Counted from the stretch's first letter, positions 51,014-64,000 are shown. The stretch is DNA of 64,000 nucleotides from Oreocharis arfaki (GCA_013398015.1 VZRR01005727.1:382719-446718), one strand, 5' to 3'. Numbers and translations are program-made. Notes: a model not told the origin generated them from the sequence alone.

Positions 51014-53902
51014 AGCAACTTGGGAATTTCTACATCATTCCTGTTTGGCCACCTGCTCTGAATAAAACACCTTGCACAGTTTCTCTTCTCTTTTATAATA
51101 CTCATGTCAAGGAAGCTGTTTATTGTGTAATCTGCAACAAAAGCATCTGGCAGTTCTAACCCCAACAATTGGCATTAATCTTAGTATTATTTTCAGGTAC
51201 AACACCCCAGTGTGGATAGAGCTGGTGTTTCACACACACCCCCCTGTATTTAGCCTGCTGTGTCTTTATTTAAGTGCTTATTAAATTAATGGCTTCGTAT
51301 TCGGAAGTTCTGATTACCCAGCAGTAGCTCAAGCTGGCTTTTAACTCACTTCTAACTTTGTGAAGGCCTTTATTTCCACACTATTTCTTTTCTTACTAAG
51401 CAGCAAATACTAATTTTTACCATCCACACTGGTAGTTATGATTTTATGCCTGCTTTGAGAGCCTGCTTTGTTTTAAACCATACCATTGCTCTGCAAGCAT
51501 AAAACCCATAGAACTTTTGGGATAACTGATTACTTCTCCTAAAGGTCATCACAGCTTCAAAGATCTCTCTCTTCCTAGGACAGGAGAAGACTCTGCATAA
51601 TTTGTACTTCATGACAAAACAATAGCTCCCACTCTGAATTAGCAGTGTTATACTCTGATGCATGTCAGCAACAGCAGTGAAGTGCTGGCTGCTTATTTAA
51701 CAACGATAAATTAATTTGTAGCTGTCAGTCATGTTTTCCAGATTTGCTTAGATGCTGAAATTTATTGACAAGCTATAATAACTGACATTTAAATTGTCGG
51801 TTCTTGTAGAAGCAAACATGAAGCATGGATCTAAAATATGACATTTGGTTCTAATCCCTGTTGCAAATAGAGAAGAGAGAGATCATTTGCTGCTTCTGCA
51901 ATTCTTCTACTTAAAATGCGAATTCTCAAACGGTCCAGTGTCCCTTTAAAGGAGCATTTGAAGATCCTAAATTTACTTCTTCCTGAAATATTTATATCTA
52001 TTTCTCAAATTCCTTGAATGCAGTTGATTTTATTCCGTCAGACAAGTGCAAAAGGGTACATTCATCCCTCTCTGTTCCCATACCACTGGCTGCTTCAAAT
52101 CCTAATTAGCAGGCGGTTTGATGGTGATGGAGGGGACCTGGCTGCATCCTGTTTGTTCCCTGTTTGGGAATAGGACTTCCAGATTTTTGGGTGTCACTCC
52201 CCCTCCCTGCATGACTGCCCTGGTGCTCACACAGGGATGGAGAGAAAAGGGACAAAAGCTCCAGCTTCCTTCACTGCTCCAGCAAGGTGCTCGAGGGCAG
52301 GGAGCAGCACCTTGGGAGAGCTTTATCCCATGGGACAGTCGATCATAACTCAGCCCTGAGGACACACCAGGGGCAACTGTACTGTTAAAACAGCTACAGT
52401 GATGCTGAAAGGATATTCCACAACAAATCTTTTAACGGGAGAAAAAAAAAAACCCAGCAGACAAAACCCCACAAATCACAAACCTTTTTTCTTCCTCTTG
52501 TTGCCAACCTCTCACCTTGAGAGGAACAGCTTGATGAGCTGTCCAACACCTTGTGTGTCCACCTCAGGCCATTGCCTGCTTTCAGAAATGCCACAACCAA
52601 AAGGGAAAAGTATGTTTCTTTGTTATTTTAAAATAAATGCTTCACTAACTAGACCAATAATCCACATTAGAAGTCCATCCTTCCATACTGATTCTGCTAC
52701 AAATCATCAGATTTGAACATATACAATGGGTGGTGTTACCAGTCTGAAGGGTTCAGCACAGAGGTTTGGGCCAGACTCAGCTCATTTGCATGACAGGACT
52801 TGAAAACTTGAACCCCTGAACAAAGTACTCTGACAAGGCTGTAAAAGCAAATGAAAAAATCACAGGAATGGGATGTTCTTCCTGGATTTTGAACATCTGG
52901 ATTTTATCACAACCCCAGACTGTACACACAAAACCAAAGGTGGAAAAGACTAAATTGCCCGGGGAAAAAAAAACCCTCTGAAATTAGAACTGGGAGATGG
53001 GGTCAGGCTGATGCCTGACCTGCACAATGCCACCCCTCCACCTGTCTGAAAAGCCTCTTTGATGGCTCACCCTTTCAATCCCTCTGATTGCAACTGCCAG
53101 CATGTCAAATCAGCCACTTGTGTAAATCACTTTTAGCTGATTATTTTAAAGAGGCTCCACTTCAAATAAGGGGTTAAATCCTCTTTCTGTCGCATGATAA
53201 CGTTTTTGTTCGAGGGGTTTGATTGGCCTGGTGCTCACACATTCTCTCTGTGGAGAAGGACTAGGGCAGTGATTGCAAAAATGACACCCAGCACAGCTCC
53301 AGTAAATCTACTATTGTGTCAGAACACAAAGAACAAAACTAGCTCCTGGTTGCCTTAAAACCTAGAAGTAATATTTTCTTTCTTTTATTAGAGGACACAT
53401 TTTTGAAAAGCAACAACAGCTGATGCTTTAAGTCCTTCACTGGTCCCCTAATGATGACCGACCAGGAAAGTGGAGCATCCTTGGCTTCCCTTCAGGCCTT
53501 TTAACTACTCCAGCTGGCCACTGACTGCTCTGTGAAAAGGCCTCTGTGTGACACATTTGTACACAATATGGATCCTGCAGGTTTCCCAGCCCCATGGCAC
53601 CAGTTAGGCAAGTGTTCCCTCCATGTTTTGGTTGTGCCCTGCCTTACAGGCATGCATCTATATATTTTTCCCTTTTTGCCAGCTTCTCTGAATTCTATTT
53701 TTAATATTCAGCTAACTCTGTAGAAAGTAATTATATTCTGCTCATTCTACACCAGCTGGTATTTACTTCATCCTCCATCAGGCATCAACAGAGCATGGGG
53801 CTGCAAGACAGAAACATTACTCTGGCAAGCATAAATATTTCATTTTTCACACCACAAATGCGTTGATGATTTATTAATTAGCCTAAAGGCCTGCTGCTTC
53901 TG
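51014..53902. other. Unique non-coding stretch
   Basis: No gene recognised. An A-rich tract lies at 52442-52500. A GC-richer patch at 52120-52350 carries overlapping frames on both strands. Confidence 0.45.
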
Positions 53903-53933
53903 CATAGCTGAGTAGCAAAATAACTCAGCTATG
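53903..53933. repeat. Perfect 11-bp inverted repeat with 9-base loop
   Basis: CATAGCTGAGT (53903-53913) and ACTCAGCTATG (53923-53933) are exact reverse complements around AGCAAAATA. The arms are mixed-sequence rather than AT-only, so this is less likely to be simple sequence. It could be a dyad for a dimeric DNA-binding protein or a short hairpin. Confidence 0.88.
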
Positions 53934-54799
53934 ACGACTGAGAGAGTCTGTGGCTCACATCCCGTTGGAAAGCTTTGACCAGCAGCATGTCTGAAGGCTA
54001 AAAAACACTTCCAATGGGCCGGCTCTAAAATTACCAAGATAAATCTTGGCCATCACAACCTTTGGGCCAGCTTTGGAGAGATGCCTTGTCGAATTCCTAG
54101 CAGTGGCAGCGCTGACGCCGGCCTCGTGCCGGTTCTGCAGAGGGAACCTGTCTGGCTGCTGTCAAACACATTCTCAGCAGAACTGATACTCTAGAGCAGC
54201 CATAACACTCAAGCAAGTCAATAAAAAGCAGGAAACTGAGCAACAGTGTATTATTATTCCTTGGTGTTCATAATTTCAGATCCAGGCTGGCAACCATATC
54301 TTTTTCCTTTAACAGAAAAAAAAAGTATATATATATCTCCAAAATTCTCCTTTACAAATTCAAAAGATCATTCCTATGTCTGAATTTTACTTTCAGAGCA
54401 GCCAAGACAGTGCCTACTTAATTTTGTTTAAAACTTCAATAATTCGGAAGTTGATACTAGCAATCTCTGAATTCTAAATGAGAAGCAGAGAAAGCAAAGA
54501 TGACTATATCAAAACAACACACACCAGTTTTAAAGCATGCTGAAACACCATTTCAGGTCTGGAAAACACATCAGTGTTCCCATTTCCATTCTGTTCGCCT
54601 TCACTTTAAATTAGAAAGAATAATTACTGTAATCACGGTAATAACTAATTGTCTTTGGGCATGGGTAAAAGCCTGAACAGGGCTGGAGTGTTTGGGTGGG
54701 CAGTGGCTCAAACCAGTGGCTGGTTATGAGTGCCATCCTTGGGAATCAACACAGAGGCACCTCCACCAGGGACCAAATAACAGGGAAAAAACCCAGGGG
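53934..54799. other. Unique non-coding stretch with a small CpG cluster
   Basis: No gene recognised. A CpG-containing patch at about 54090-54135 includes CCGGC and GCCGG in inverted arrangement. Confidence 0.45.
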
Positions 54800-55290
54800 A
54801 GCCTCAAGGAGCTCAGCAAAGGCAAGTTCCAGCCCTGTACCCTCACCCTGGGCAGCTTTAGCAAAGGCACAGCCAGCAGGTTGGAAATTAATTATTTCCT
54901 ACCACTGGGCATCTGGAAGGTTCAATCAGGTATGCAGTGCCCAAAATACTGTCCCTCTCTAGGAGAGGGGTATTGATACCCCATGGAGGAGGATGGAGCA
55001 CACAGCTCAGGAGGGGCCCAGGGAGCTGGGCTTGCTCAGCCTCCAGGCAAGGAGGAGAAAGGGGGACCCGCCACAGTCTTCAACCACCTGGAGAGGGATC
55101 CAGAGAAGATGGAGCTGACCTTTCTCGGAAGTGGTCAGTGAAAGACTGAAGAAATGTTCATAAATCACAGCTGGGTATAAGGTGAGAGAGAAAAAAGCCA
55201 AGCAGAACAGCATGAAAAGGTTAATCACTACAGAGGTTGTCCAAAATGTCTGTGGAGTCTCCGTCACAGGTGATCAGTGCAGGGCCGTGT
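54800..55290 (+). mobile_element. CR1 LINE fragment, decayed
   Basis: Plus-strand matches to CR1 3' region sequence are recognisable in order: GGAGCTCAGCAAAGGCAAGT and CACCCTGGGCAGC (54800-54860); GGGAGCTGGGCTTGCTCAGC (about 55020-55041); GATGGAGCTGACCTTTCTC then AGTGGTCAGTGAAAGAC (about 55107-55147); and GAGGTTGTCCAAAATGTCTG then TGGAGTCTCCGTCACAGGTG (about 55234-55275). The extreme 3' octamers are absent and the copy has many substitutions, so it is older than the 5431 and 50795 fragments. The left boundary is uncertain. Confidence 0.7.
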
Positions 55291-58200
55291 GAACCCCTCA
55301 GCAAGCTGACTGTTCAACCCTCCCAGTGGCCCCTCCTAATCTAAATTATTCAATGATTTAATGAGTGAAAGAACTTAGTGGCAATTATTATTTATACAGC
55401 CTGCTTAATAATGGATGTTATTTGATGTTTATATCATAGAGCCTCGACCCTGTTCCAAAAAGATTTCTGCTTTGTTTCCCTGCAAGGAATTATCTTGTGT
55501 ACTCTGAAAAATGATCTGACATACCAAAAACTAGAAACATGTCAGTTCTACAGTTCTCGAAATGCAGCCTTTGTCCATTTTGGGTCAAAAACATATTTTA
55601 AAAGATCAGAAATTTCCATGGAGTTAAGTTCTGCCTGGCAGCTGCTGCGCATGCACACACATCACTTTGACTCTTGCTAAAATAAAGCCTGTGCTTTTCA
55701 CTATCTACCCCTTTTGCCTTTTATTCAGGCTTTTTGGTAGAATATTTTGAAAAAAAGAAATCTTGAGATTGGTCCTATTAGCAATTTCCCTTTAGTTTTG
55801 TTATTTGTCTTTTGCATGCAACCGGGGACCCCAGCAGAGACCTGGTAGGTGGTGTAAAATTGTGCAGCAAAGAGCAGGAAATTGATGCCCAAGGGGCGTG
55901 GTGTATAACAAGCCAGATACATGGTGGAAGGTTTGGAAAGGGATAAAGAGAGGTACCAAAAACATCAGAACTGGGAATACAGGCTGTGTCTCTGGGTCTC
56001 AGTACAGAGCTATCAGGTAGAAAAAAGCTGGTATGAGCGAAAAAAAAAATCATTTCAAAGTCTCTTGCCGACACAGTCTGCCCGAGGTTAAAGACAGAAC
56101 AAAGCCAGAGCTAGACTTCTTCCCCAGAGTTATTTTTAAGGTTACTCCTGCTCACTAGATAAACATCACAAGCTGACACGAGGGAGAAAGTACGGGAGAC
56201 AAGGATGCCTGCTTCCTTCCGTGCTGGCAGCAGGAGACAGCTGGTGGCAGGACAGTGGGAACAGCAGCATTGTCACCGCTGGGGAGCCGTGTGCCACCAC
56301 CTGCCTGCCCTCCCCGCCAGGGCCACAGCAGCACCTGCCTGGCACCAGCTCAGAACAAGGACTGGGCAGCCAGGAAAGGGCCGGGCAATCAAACCTCGAA
56401 ACGCACTGATGAGAGGACTCCGCAAATGTGACAAAACCAGACACAAACCCCTCCTTCTGGAGGATATCCTAAGTGGGTTATGCCCTCCAGGGGACTCACC
56501 ACTGCCAGAAAATTCAATGTCCACCAAGACTGGACACTCAACACTTCCTCTAAAATGCATCCCAGCCACGTGGTTCCCAATGCCCCCATCCAGGCTGACA
56601 GCAGTGTGGGCAGCCCATCACAGTGCACACCCAGCTGAGCCTCAGGAGAGCTGCCGGCCTGTGCTTCAATTCCATTAATTTGTGAGAACAGGATCTTTAG
56701 GATCATATTTATTTCCCACTTTTATAGTCCATATTTTGAAGTAAAAAAAAAAAGAAAAAAATTGGGCAATATATTTTTCTTCAGCATGGTGTTAGCATTA
56801 ATACTCATCTAGAAAGAGCCCTCACAGCTGTGTTTTAACATAGCAAGAATTGATTTACACCTGGACCCATTTCTTTCACATTTTCTAGCAGCTCCTGCCA
56901 AGTACTACTTTATATGCTTATATTATTTCACTTTATTTTGCATCAATAATGTATGCTTTGTTATTAGCAACCTTAATATTCAGTGAATAAATATAACTTT
57001 ACTGAAGTTTTCTTTAGCACTGAAGTGAATGAAAATGTTCATATACCTGTGATTGAAAATGCTTTTCAGATGGACAGCTGTCCTAATGGACAGCAGCCTA
57101 TGCCTCTGAAACAAGGATAGCACCATCTCAAAAACTCACCCAAAACGACACTAAAGATTCAGTTCCCAAGGCTGAAGTTCTGCTTTCCTTTTCTTTTCTT
57201 CTTTTTAAAATAATCCTGACAGTTCTATGCAAAATAAGGTGGAGAATACAAGTTGTTATTGTAAGAAAAGAGGTAATGGAAAGTTTCTTGGGGTTTTTTC
57301 TATCTGAAAAATTCCAGATTTTTCATTTCAAGTTGTTGCACAAAAACATCTCAGCTCTCACACACATTTAAGACATCCTCACTCTTCCTGCCAATATTTA
57401 CTTGTAAGACAGAAGGAAACCAGCATAGGAAATAGGTTTGTTTATTTACATTAGCTAAAAACCATCAATAAAATACGACAATCTACATCTGAGGAAACTG
57501 TCTTTTTACTCACTTCTAGGCAAATCCCTCATCCCATAATGCTTTTTCAAGAGGAAGGTAGCATGAGAATTATCTCCTGAGCACCTTTGCCATTACTGTC
57601 AATCCTCTGGTTGCCTTACACCCTCACAATTTTTTGCTCAAGAACTCAAAGTTATCAATTGCCAGTGTGCTGACTTTTTTGGGCTGCCTTGAGCATGTGT
57701 CACTTATTACAATATATAAGGCATTGCAGCTGTGAAATGGAGCACCATAGCAACGAGGGCACGTAGGAGAGGGCTGTTAAACCAGAGGAGGAGGTGTGAC
57801 AGAGGGCCTGGGGTTTGTCAATAATTCATACTTTATGGCAAGAGGAAATTGATAAAAGGCACTTAAAAAGAGTTAAATCTATCCTATTTCTGTGATCACA
57901 TAATACATCCTTCATCAAGATGTGAACTAACACCTCTAATAAAAGGCAAAGGACACACCATTCAGTAGCTGATCCCTTCAATCCCATTTCCACACTGTTC
58001 CACACAAATCAAAATTAAATGCTCTCCTTGAAGGAAAGGCACTGTAAGCAGCTTCCCAGAAAAGGAAGGGACAACAGCCAACACGAAAGGGACAATAACG
58101 TTCAGCACTCCTGCTCTGACCCTGCCTGATTCTTTCAATGCCACCCTCATGATTCATGCAGATGTTTGGTCTCTCAGAAGTGAGGCTGAGGGGCCTGGGA

Positions 58201-61200
58201 GTGCAACAGCCGTGTCAGCAATGACTAAATCCTTAAAACCTTTGCCTCTGACACGGCAGGACCTCAAGTCACATTGCTCTGCAGCTGGACGAGGAAGAAT
58301 TTTTTTTAAAAAAAGTTTTATGTAAGAAGGAAAGGCCACTATCTGAATACAAGACTTGCAACATAAAACCAAGAACATGAACAACTGGTGTAAGCCAAAG
58401 GAATCTTACTCAAATACATCACTCTGTTAGCTAGAATTCCTTTTTGCTTTGATATTTGTTCTGTTTTAAAATCTTTGGTGCATCCTCTGAGTACTTTTAC
58501 AAGTAATAAAAGCCAATACTTTTATTATAAATTACTATTAAAAGATCTCATTACTCTAATCTCAATCTAGAATAAAAAGTATTTATGTCTTTATTATAAC
58601 CTGCATGGTTAAACAGCTCAGAAACTTTTAATCTCAGCACTATCCCCTGGCTTACATTGGAGCACCACAACTACAATAATGTGTTAAGAAAAGTACCAAA
58701 ACCCACTCTGAAATGCAATCAGATAGGATAAATACTTCTTTATCTTCAGATTAGGTCATGAGAACTTTCACTCTCCATCATTAATACCACTACATGTAAA
58801 AACCTCTAAATCAAGTCAGGTTTGTCCCCTTATATGGAGATTAGAGGTGTATTTCCAGGTGTCATAAAAGCTTCTAGAAAGCAGCTCTTGAAGCACCCTG
58901 TAACTCCAAGCTATTAATGATTTCAAGCAGCATTTCAAAGTTGAAAAATAGTCACTTTAAGGTCTGTAAGAGACAAAGGCATGTGCTTTTTCCTAGTGCT
59001 GGCCTGGGGCTGACAAGGTACAGACAGGGGCTCCGCACAGGTTCCCCGAGTTTATTTCTGAGATGCAGCTCACCTGGCACACAGGACACTCAGAGACACC
59101 CAAATTGCAAATCTTCAAGTGACCACTAAACCCACTTGCTTTCCACGCAGGAGCAGGAAAAAGGCAAGGGATTTTGCTGGCACAGGAACCACACAATAAT
59201 GCCCCATGAACTATGCCCCTATTTCCTATCTCTCAAAGGTCAGGAATTTCCTAGGAGTTTTACAGAAACAGGGAGTTAGAGAACAAAGGCTGGCACTTTA
59301 CAAAACCCAGGTGACGGTCACTGCAGCTGTTTTCTGCAGGTGAATCCTGCCAAATATTCAGTGTGGGGAAAAGGGGAAAGGCTTCAAGGGGAAAAAGCAG
59401 AGAAATCACTTTGGTGTATGCAGAGTCAGCAAAACACTCCATCTGTAACAGAGTTTAAAAATGAGTTGACCCAAGTGGCACAAGTCAAGAGGAAAGCAGT
59501 TTCATTAGTTGTGCTTGCTCAGGAGGTCCCTTTGGGACCAGGGGAGAGCTGCTCCTCTGCAATTACCTGGGGTCTCAACCACGTGAAGGGGAACAGACAG
59601 TGCGTTACCCTGCAGCACCATCCAGCCCGTATCAGCACAGGGGAGGACTCAGCTTTAACACAGAAAGCTTTTGTGGGCTTGTTTGCAAAGTTCTGAATGA
59701 AGTTACATTTAGATAACTTCTGGGCTGCACACCAGCCACGAAGACTCTCAGAAGCAGCACACTAGGATGCTCCGTGCTGCTGAAAAGCTACCTATTGTTT
59801 CAAGTACCTTCTTAATGCCTTGCTTTGCTCTTCTGAAGATGATCTTAATGGCAAATACACTTTTCTTCCTCCTAGCATAATGGCCAAGAAGCTCTACTGA
59901 CTAGGGTTTTGCAAAAGCCTGAAGTTGCAGATGCGCCTGAGAGGAGTAATCCATGTTTCATTCTTAGCTTTTGATTGTTTACTGTTTTAAAAGCTAAAGA
60001 AAATTACCTTGAAAGACTTCCCTGAAGAATCAAGAGAGCTTATTATATTATGTTCTGACAGAATGGAGTACGACTGTCTCCTTCTTTGCAATTTTTTTTT
60101 TTCCTAAATAAATGTATTTTCTTCCATTTCTCCTCCTCTATGCATTTATGATATTTCTCCATAGTATTTCATGTTCAGCAAGACTGATAACTTTCTAGCT
60201 ATTTTTTGTGGCCCCCTTCTATTCACTGCCAAATTTACATTTAGATTATGTATTTTTACCTTTTTATTGGAACAAATGGCAATAAAAGCACATTTGATGT
60301 AGTGTTTACATCCAAATATAAATAAGCATCAGTAACTGGTCATGAATTTCTCAAGCCCTACAGCAAGCAATGAAAATGCTGCATTGTTTCACCTATTCAG
60401 CTCGGTCTGTAGTGGGGAGCAGATGGAGACATGGGCACAAATGTGTATGCTGGGGTGGTGGGGTGTAAGAATCCTGGGGTGTTACAAGCCTCATTTCATC
60501 CCACAGAGCTGCCCTGCCTTTGGAGAAGCAAACCATTCCTTAGCAACCTCACCAGTTCCTACAGAGCCAGACACCACCAGTTCCACCAGGAACATAAACC
60601 TTCCTTGCCACAGAGAGTCACAGGGCTCTTGGGAGAGCTGAAATCCTCTGTTCCCAAAGGGCTGATGTGGGGGGCCACATTTGGCTCAGACCTTCAGCTA
60701 CTGAGTGACTCAGCAAACAAGAAAATGTCTCTTATCCAACAACACAAGAAATGAATGCCTGCCCAAGGTAAAAAGGCAGCTCTGAAAAGCAAGAATCCCA
60801 GTCTGCTGATTGTTCCTCATTTTTGGTAACCTTTGACCTGCAGCTACACTCATGCAATCCGTGGAATGGGAATTGAGTGTAATACTTTCCAGAAGCAGCT
60901 ATCATTATAAGCCAAATTCTGTTTGATCACCTTCACGTTTTTCACAGAGATACTCTGTTTCCTTGCTAATCATCCAAATGCTGGTGCTGGGGAACATTGA
61001 ATTCTCAGTTATGTCCTCAACAGCAAATGCTCATTTCTTCAACAGCTTTTTTTAATACACTCCACCCCCACTCCCCCCACCAGAAAACCCCACAGCAGAG
61101 AACTTAAAAACCTACACTTTAAAGTTTTCACTGCCTGTAATAGGATCATTCATGTTTTTCCCCCTTTTTTTACCTTTAGTAATCTCACTTTTGAAAAGGA

Positions 61201-62099
61201 CAACCAAAAAATGTAAACTTTCCAAGTGCTGAAAAAGATCTCTTCATCTGAGTGTCCTTTTTTTTGCTACAGAAAGGGAGAAGGGTTAGCAAAGCTGCAA
61301 TGTAGCAACAGAGGATGAAAATGGGTAAGTGGATAAAAATAAGCAACGAGTAAGCATAGATATCACTTACTGCACACAACATCAAAATAGAAATTGTGTA
61401 TATTGGTGCCTATGCCTTGCCAAGGTTTGCTGCAAGGAAAGCATTCAATATTGAAGCACCCTGAGACATAATTTCAAATATCATGTTGAGAAAGCCACAT
61501 ACAAAAAAAAAATGGGAGAGGGGGCACGCAAAAGAATAAACATGACAATTTTCTAATTCAAATACCTCAAAATGGTAACAGCCTCGAGCACCTGGGGGGA
61601 AGGTGAGCACAGAAGAGAAGTGTTATCACTTCTTGAGGAGCTTGGGGCAGAGGTCTGTTGTTTCCGGCTGCCAAGGGAGGCAAAGGTAGCTGGTTTGCCT
61701 TCTCCTCCAAAGCCAGGGCAGGTGATGGGCACAGCTCTGCTGGTCTCTGAATTCATTCCAGCACTACCACACACTCTGCTTCATGTGCCACCTGGCAAAT
61801 AACCAAGTACTGGTCCCACGGGCCCTTAGGCTCGCAGTCAGGGGCTGTGCAAGCACAGCTTCGCAGAGGGGGCCCAGCAGCCCCAAGCTGAGGGGTCAGG
61901 CTGTCCGACCACATCACACACAGCAGCCACAGCTTGTGCCAGGCAGAGCCAGCCCATGCCATCCTCACTGGGAGCACGGGGAAGCAGCCATGACACAGGC
62001 AATGCTAAATACTGTACACATCCTGGCTTGAACAGCAGCAGAGGAAAAGGAGACTCCCCAAAGATGCCCAGAGGGAACAAGCACAGAACAAACTCCCCA
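55291..62099. other. Long unique stretch without recognisable genes
   Basis: No gene or interspersed repeat recognised. The main compositional feature is a GC-rich patch at about 56190-56660, described separately. Another GC-rich patch lies at about 61570-62030. Homopolymer A runs occur near 56742 and 61505, and T runs near 60090 and 61258. Confidence 0.45.
56190..56660. other. GC-rich patch with overlapping open frames
   Basis: About 470 bases with noticeably higher GC and scattered CpG (GCCGTG, CCCGCC, GGGCCGGGC, CTCGAAACGC). Open frames of 92 to 157 codons overlap on both strands (56205-56678 plus; 56389-56706, 56273-56569 and 56166-56444 minus). Frames open on both strands at once point to composition, not coding. 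It might be a small CpG-island-like or exon-bearing patch. No TATA box or recognised domain was seen. Confidence 0.5.
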
Positions 62100-62121
62100 T
62101 ATAACTACAGCCATAGTTATA
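62100..62121. repeat. Short perfect hairpin (8-bp arms)
   Basis: TATAACTA and TAGTTATA flank the loop CAGCCA. Exact complementarity over 8 bp. Probably chance in AT-rich sequence. Confidence 0.7.
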
Positions 62122-63850
62122 GCAGCAGCTCATTTCGAGGTTTAGCTCTTGCTGTTGAATGCAGAGCTACCAGAAAGAGCAAATGAGACCGAGTTATCTG
62201 ACCTCTGGGCTGTGCCCTGCAGGGGCTCTGAGGGCTCTGCCAACAGCTGGCTGGAGACACAGCTCACTGCCACTGAGTGTTCGGCATCGAGAGGAGAGCA
62301 AATCCTGACAACCTTCAAGGTGTGCTATTCTCTCTTTCCCCAGCTCTCACTGCTCTGTAATGAAAGGATTTAAAGCTGTTAATTCAAAAAGAGAAAATAA
62401 TAACATTTTCTAGCAATAGTAGAGTGAGGAAACCACATTTTCACTGATGTTGGTCCAGTACACGTCTATTAACTTTACTAAAGAGAAGACACAGAGTTTA
62501 AAATAACAGCACAGCAGCTTTTCTGTCTGTTGTGCTCCAACAGCAGCAGGAATTCCCCTCTATGCTTCACCTTGCAGAGCTCTGGCTGCAAGATGCTCCA
62601 AGGGTAATGTGTTGTAGCTTGGGAATTTGGAAATACTGTTCTACTTATTGAAGGCTGGGGAAAAAAAAGTGGGATACCATAAGGAGAGAGAGAAATAATG
62701 ACAGGTTGACATAAGGGAATAGGCCATTTCCACAAAGTTTATCTGCAGCAGATAATTTTCAAATGTAAACCCCATCCAGTGAGAGAAGAAATCAAATAGA
62801 AATACACCACAAAACGTATTCCCTAATCTCTCCTCAAGAGAAGGGAAGAAAGTACATTAGATCCGGTTGAAAAATCTGTAAAAAATAACAGAGCTCACAT
62901 ACCACACTTGTGATCTGTGTGTATGGCCAGCCTGCACTGGGTTTTTCAACTCTTTGCTCCTTATTCAGAAAACATTTGCCAGACCACTCATGTGCGTATC
63001 CCACTCTCAAATAGGAAATGTGCTCTCAACACGGCTATGTGCTTACAATTTAGGGAAAATACTCGGGCAGTGCAGGCATCTTTCATGACATGCACAGGTT
63101 GCGGAAAGCAAAGCTCATACGGAAAATCACCATGGCTTGTCCCAAGCTGTCACGCAGTGAATAAGCTGCCTGAGACCTGCTGAGAAGGGAAAATGAAGCA
63201 GGACAGTTTGGAGAGTGCCTGGCACCAGCCAGCCAGGCTCTGAGCTCTCAGGCCTCAAGCCACTGCTCGTAAGCGGAGAGTGACTTCACACAGCTTTGCA
63301 GTTAACCCCACAGTTCAGAAAAAAAAAATATTGGCTTGAACTCAACATACTTTATCTGATATTCTTAGAGAAAAGCCCTGCAGAGCTGTGGGAATCTCCT
63401 ATAGCCACCACTCTGCTATTTTTCACTATTTGCTCCCCCTTTCTGACCTTCAGTAAGTAAATTAGAGTTATTTTTCTCCCCACTACTGCATTTCAAGTCC
63501 AAGCATGCTACAGAGCTAACACACTTGTGGACACTTTCTGAGCTGGAATCTCTCCATTCCTGTATTGAGTGCAGTGGGGCTGTGAATAAGTCACAGCACA
63601 CAACACATTAGTGCCCAGACCCCACTGCACTGGGCATCACCACTATTCCTACAGGCAAGGCAGATGGAACGGGGGTTTAGGTGCAAGGGGGTCCACTTCA
63701 AGGGCTCTGGGATGCTGCTGCAGTGTATGAAAAGGGATACAACCCAAGCAGGCTGGATTTCCTAACACAAGTAAGTACCTTCTCCAAGAAACTGCAATTT
63801 GGTCTCTGACCACCCAACTTTTAACATTTTGTTCAGTCATTTGCCAATTA
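62122..63850. other. Unique non-coding stretch
   Basis: No gene recognised. A short open frame at 62917-63183 is not recognised. An A9 run lies near 63319. Confidence 0.45.
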
Positions 63851-63932
63851 CTGGGTCAGGTTACTTGAAGCCCCATCCAACCTGGCTCTGAACACTTCCA
63901 GGGATGGGGCATCCACAGTTTCTCTGGGCAAA
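63851..63932 (-). mobile_element. CR1 LINE fragment
   Basis: On the minus strand this matches the part of the CR1 3' region that reads CAGAGAAACTGTGGATGCCC, then CATCCCTGGAAGTGTTCAGA, then GCCAGGTTGGATGGGGC. The final octamer end would lie at lower coordinates but is missing, so the copy is truncated at that side. To the right the match fades after about 63932, though the element may continue in decayed form past the window edge. Confidence 0.88.
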
Positions 63933-64000
63933 GGGTAGCACAAAGGTGCCACAACAGCAGAGGAGGGCTTCATTCTGCTCCCTATCCAAGCCCACATCAA

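Noticed and set aside
50802..51065. Host protein-coding ORF starting MERAELLNNFFASVFT
   Set aside because: The motif belongs to CR1 ORF2 and the remaining codons run through CR1 3' non-coding sequence in an arbitrary frame.

Overview
This window is vertebrate nuclear DNA, almost certainly from a bird and most likely a songbird. Two kinds of sequence show this. First, several fragments carry the distinctive 3' end of the avian LINE CR1. Second, one element (31619-31768) has a tRNA-Ile-like head joined to a CR1 tail, the architecture of the passerine SINE family TguSINE1. A solo retroviral LTR and a second LTR fragment resemble avian endogenous retrovirus LTRs. There is nothing bacterial, plasmid or phage-like: no dense long ORFs, no operon spacing and no ribosome binding sites.

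No protein-coding gene can be assigned with confidence. Open frames are short, overlap on both strands and sit mostly where GC content is higher, as expected by chance in about 64 kb of non-coding DNA. Three short segments have splice-site and reading-frame features that make them candidate exons: 14867-15156 on the minus strand, 21418-21495 on the plus strand and 33521-33631 on the plus strand. None of their peptides is recognised.

Layout. 1-5.4 kb: unique AT-rich sequence with an LTR fragment at 2797, a T17 run and a (TG)n tract. 5.4-31.6 kb: a CR1 3' end at 5431, then long unique sequence with tandem duplications, the first two exon candidates and a perfect 13-bp hairpin at 23077. 31.6-38.2 kb: the tRNA/CR1 SINE, the third exon candidate, an AT-rich block (34.4-35.1 kb) and the first copy of an exact 41-bp repeat. 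38.2-38.9 kb: a solo LTR on the minus strand with visible TATA-like and polyadenylation signals and a duplicated U3 segment. 39-64 kb: unique sequence with the second 41-bp copy, three more CR1 fragments (50.8, 54.8 and 63.9 kb) and several short perfect hairpins.

The plus strand tends to be T/G-rich in simple tracts over roughly the first 38 kb and A/C-rich beyond about 39 kb. This might reflect opposing transcription or replication direction, but it is only a by-eye impression. The window reads as intergenic or intronic DNA. I found no convincing new biological system; the most checkable leads are the exon candidates, the exact 41-bp duplication and the LTR with its duplicated U3.
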